DNA of 64,000 nucleotides from Rotaria socialis (taxonomy: Eukaryota; Rotifera; Eurotatoria; Philodinida; Philodinidae). Numbering within the stretch: the stretch's first letter is position 1; each line of letters opens with the position of its first letter. Shown here one piece after another: positions 60,849 to 64,000 of the stretch. The notes under the pieces were generated by a model. It saw only the letters and a list, made by a program, of their open reading frames with translations, did not search any database and was not told the origin of the DNA. The stretch is taken from contig CAJNYU010003977.1 of NCBI GenBank assembly GCA_905331475.1, positions 1 through 64,000 of the forward strand, written 5' to 3'. A program made the translations under genes and the position numbers.

Positions 60849-63644
60849 TTATATAGTCAGTTTTCTTCTTTTGACTTTTAGCATTTTTTTTTCTCGAAAA
60901 TTCTGTCAAAGAAACACACTTTTGCTCACACACTCACTCACACACACACACACATACACTCATGCACTTACGCACAATACAATATGTTTTAAACAAACTC
61001 GTCACTATATTTATTGTCAATTGATAGATTTGAAAAACAAACGCGGCGTGTATTTGGGATTTTATTAATAGTTCGTTTTTGTACATGTGAGTTTATTTTT
61101 TAACAAATAGATTAATCGTCCCATAAAGATGAACCGTTATATTAAATCAAGTATGTTGCAACTTTAATCAGTTGTATATATATATATATATATTAACTTT
61201 CGGTTAAATAATAGGATAATGTAAAGAATTTATCATCTAGTCATCGTAATAAATATTGAAATTTTTGAATATATATTTTTTTTCTTCTTTTCTTTTACCA
61301 TCTGTCAGTTTTTCATTAAGAAAACTCTCTTGATCGGATAGATACGCATATAACTACGAAGGCGGTTCCATATGCAATAATTTCGGGCACATTGTAACCT
61401 TTCAAGATTATGGCACCCTTTTTGACAATGATGCTAAGCAAAAGAAAACAAATAAATTAAGATACTTGGTAAAAGAAAACACGTCACTAATTAGTCTCTT
61501 TCTATAGTTCAACCTAAAAAAGTGGGCGCTTCAAGTGTTGACGTGTTCTATTTTCTTCAGCTTTGATATGTGTTCTGCGAGGTCCAATAGAATATTGTAT
61601 TGATCTAGAATAGATGTTTTGGGAAGATCAAGTCAGAGCACAAGGCCATTTGCTGAAGCTTACTTAGAGAAACACATGGACTCTGATCCAAAAAATATCC
61701 CAGTTAGAGTCAATACTGGTACAATACTTAACTATGAAACGAATGCAGTCTAAATAAAGCCTAGAGATAAACAGACATTATTTTTCTGATTGACGCAAAG
61801 CTACCGAGATTTAGCCATATCAATTTACAGCTGAAAATGTTATTGTTATTGTTATAATTGGATACGAAATTGCCTCTGTTAGTGCTACTGTTTTATAAGT
61901 TAGAATGCCGGTATTCTTTGTATAGGATTGATTATATTTGGTTGTTTTTCAAGTATAAATAATACAATAGTCTTTCAAATATGTTCATCGAACCAATGGG
62001 AAATAATACAAAAATATTGAAGTCGTAAAGTTACTTTTCAGAATGAAAATATCAATTGTTTAGATGGTGTATACAGATTATATCAAGGATCAATAAAGAA
62101 ACAAATTCCTGGATTGCAATCAACGCCATTTATCATGATGCAAATACTATGAAAATCATATTTATTAACTCTATAATCACTATGGAATAAAATTATAAAG
62201 AATGAATGCCAAGTATAGAACAAAAAATGTTTCACTATAATGTCTGTATTTTCTATATACCTGTGTGATTAGCTAGAATAAATATCAAGCAGTTGTATAT
62301 ACTCTCGTGGTAACTGTTGCTCCTGAAGATATTTTACTCGTTAATTTGATTCGTCATAGATTTTTCATATGTAGTTCATTTAAGCTTGTAATTGTTTTTG
62401 ATAATAAACCATGCTGTCCAATAGATTTCACTGTGATCGTTTTAAAAGATTCTTTTTATGTCAAATGTTTTCATCTTACCTATAAAAACTATAATACCTG
62501 TATAAATTAAGATAATAAAAAATACATTATCACCATTAACTGTACATTTGAGACACTTAATAGAATGTTTTCGTTTCTTTTTTTTTTTAGAAAGGAAGGT
62601 TCTTATGAGTTTAGGTGATTTCAGATCCGTACTTTTCTCAAACAACAGCAACATAAATCATAGTAGATGAATAGATCAAATCCTACATCGATGTCTCGTA
62701 TTTAACATCATGATTTGCAGTAGATTCTCTTAAATTGTAAATTAATAGTTTCATAAAAACGAGTCATGCATTTTAGATGGATGAATTATCACTTTTTATG
62801 AATGAACCGTGTCTCCTATCAGGTTACTTCAAAAACCTCTTCTGATGCTCGTCCTTTTTTTTCTTTCACGCATCCTCTATCCGTACAAAATGACTCGCAA
62901 GATCGATAATCACCAGTCAGTTCTTTCAAGCATTCCCTTAATAATACCATCTGAAACACTAAAATTATTGTGAAAGAATCGATGAATGATAGAAATGGTA
63001 AATTAGCGACACAAGTGCATGATAGTCATCTCTTTTTCTTTTATGATAGTGAGAAGTTGTCGGTTTTGATATGCACTACATGAAACTTTATGGTTGACGT
63101 TCTCTTGCTCATAATTTCGACTTAAAAAACTGATTCAGAAACAAAAGGAGAGCGGATTTGAAACAATTTTCTATAGCTTTTACCAAGTTTCATCTATAAT
63201 CTGATAGCAAATAAACTATCTTGACTAATAAGGAGGACGATACTATTCAAAATAAAATAAACTATATCGATGATTCACAAGAGTCAGACATTAGCTGTCG
63301 AAGAGCCTTCCTGTTGACACCAATCAAAGATATACCATTGAATAGTTGCTAAGCGATTGACAAGAAAACTTTTAGCACTAGCTGTGCCAACCAAGAGACT
63401 CACAAAAAAGATTTTTCATTCGGCCTAAATGACTTAGTACCTGTTGTTCATGATAGCATTTGCAATTTACTATTTTCACATGATATTAACTTATGAAAGG
63501 GAGCGAATGCAAAGATGAAAATTATCATATGTTCTGGCAAGTCTAAATATGTAAAAATTGATTAAGATATTATTCTGTTACATATATTCTCCTTGCAAAA
63601 ATTATTTGAAAGTGTGAGACAACTCCTGAAATCTTCTTTCGGGT
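60849..63644. other. Gene-poor stretch with decayed coding remnants
   Basis: No intact gene. A CA-rich repeat occurs near 60926-60955. Near 61617-61753 a 40-codon stretch reads as good protein (RPFAEAYLEKHMD), and near 61830-61900 a short piece reads like a degenerate dinucleotide-binding start (ENVIVIVIIGYEIAS), with the key glycines lost and stops around. These may be remnants of an oxidoreductase gene, but this is tentative. Confidence 0.3.
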
Positions 63645-63909
63645 CAGTGGCGTAGACAGCAGCTTCGCAATTGCCCATTGTTAAAAAATATTAAAACCTG
63701 TGTACATTTAAAGATTTAAGGAATGTTTTATTTCAACACATTTTCTCTTGATGAAATTTAATCAAGTGATTTACAAAAATCAATTTTCAATCTCTTCCAG
63801 TAAATAACGGCTTCCATAATGCAGATATTTAAAACAAAAGTTATTGCTAACTAGAGTTTTTAATTGCCCACTATTGCCATCTACTTAAAACATCCTGGCT
63901 ACGCCACTG
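63645..63909. mobile_element. hAT-like MITE, 265 bp, with imperfect 8-bp target duplication
   Basis: Ends read CAGTGGCGTAG on the left and its reverse complement CTACGCCACTG on the right. Flanks are tttcgggt (63637-63644) and cttcggat (63910-63917), matching at six of eight bases. CAG-start termini with 8-bp duplications are typical of hAT elements. No transposase inside. Confidence 0.65.
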
Positions 63910-64000
63910 CTTCGGATATACATGTTAGTTCCATTGGCAATTGTAATTTTACATGAAAGTAATCAAATTTTAATAATTATGTTTCAAGAAATATGTAAGA

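Overview
The window is animal nuclear DNA: AT-rich, with short spliced genes on both strands, many GT..AG introns of about 45-110 bp, and long gene-poor stretches. I infer a bdelloid rotifer. The reasons are metazoan orthologues (spalt/SALL, cyclin Y, AMPK beta, ARF1, uS5), a bacterial-type D-lactate dehydrogenase carrying an acquired 47-bp intron, an F-box/LRR pseudogene, NHL-repeat and T-rich secreted proteins, many small cysteine-rich secreted proteins, and several small foldback or TIR elements. All three standard stop codons are used, so the code is standard. Species cannot be fixed from sequence reading alone.

Layout, left to right. 1-9 kb: two hedgehog-type Hint-family genes head to head (one cut by the window edge), two small secreted-peptide genes and an 865-bp TIR-bounded stretch. 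9-11.3 kb (-): a RING/TRAF zinc finger protein with kinesin-light-chain-type TPRs. 14.7-16.7 kb (+): a five-exon spalt/SALL zinc finger gene after a long non-coding stretch. 19.2-20.6 kb (+): an intronless, divergent eRF1. 20.9-21.5 kb (-): a four-exon Ly6/uPAR GPI-anchored protein. 22.1-24.5 kb (+): cyclin Y in ten exons, then a tiny two-exon gene. 25.5-26.7 kb (-): an unknown His/Ser-rich protein. 27.2-31.1 kb (+): a tight same-strand run of TatD nuclease (with an apparent frameshift), ribosomal protein uS5/RPS2 and LdhA-type D-lactate dehydrogenase. 31.8-32.3 kb: a nested foldback element. 32.5-34.5 kb (-): an F-box/LRR pseudogene broken by stops, frameshifts and a 224-bp insertion with a 5-bp target duplication. 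36.2-40.0 kb (-): a RING-like plus IRG/dynamin-like GTPase fusion and two small membrane proteins. 41.0-41.9 kb (-): ARF1. 43.0-45.9 kb (+): a TFIIIC90/GTF3C4-like protein. 46.6-47.9 kb (+): AMPK beta. 49.1 kb (+): a U2 snRNA gene with a changed branch-site-pairing element. 49.7-52.3 kb (-): an NHL-repeat protein with a one-base frameshift. 52.7-53.2 kb (-): a cysteine-rich secreted protein. 56.5-60.8 kb (+): a single-pass membrane protein with a long P/S/T/Q/E repeat tract and a copine-type vWA domain. 60.8-64 kb: decayed fragments and a hAT-like MITE.

Most genes are unrelated housekeeping, signalling or secreted genes. The points of interest are the divergent eRF1 (CIKS for NIKS), the U2 variant, the RING-GTPase fusion, the membrane-anchored copine-type protein, the apparent horizontal transfer, and same-strand clusters with splice acceptors just upstream of start codons, compatible with the spliced-leader trans-splicing known in bdelloids. 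I joined exons by hand from splice sites, reading phase and protein similarity.
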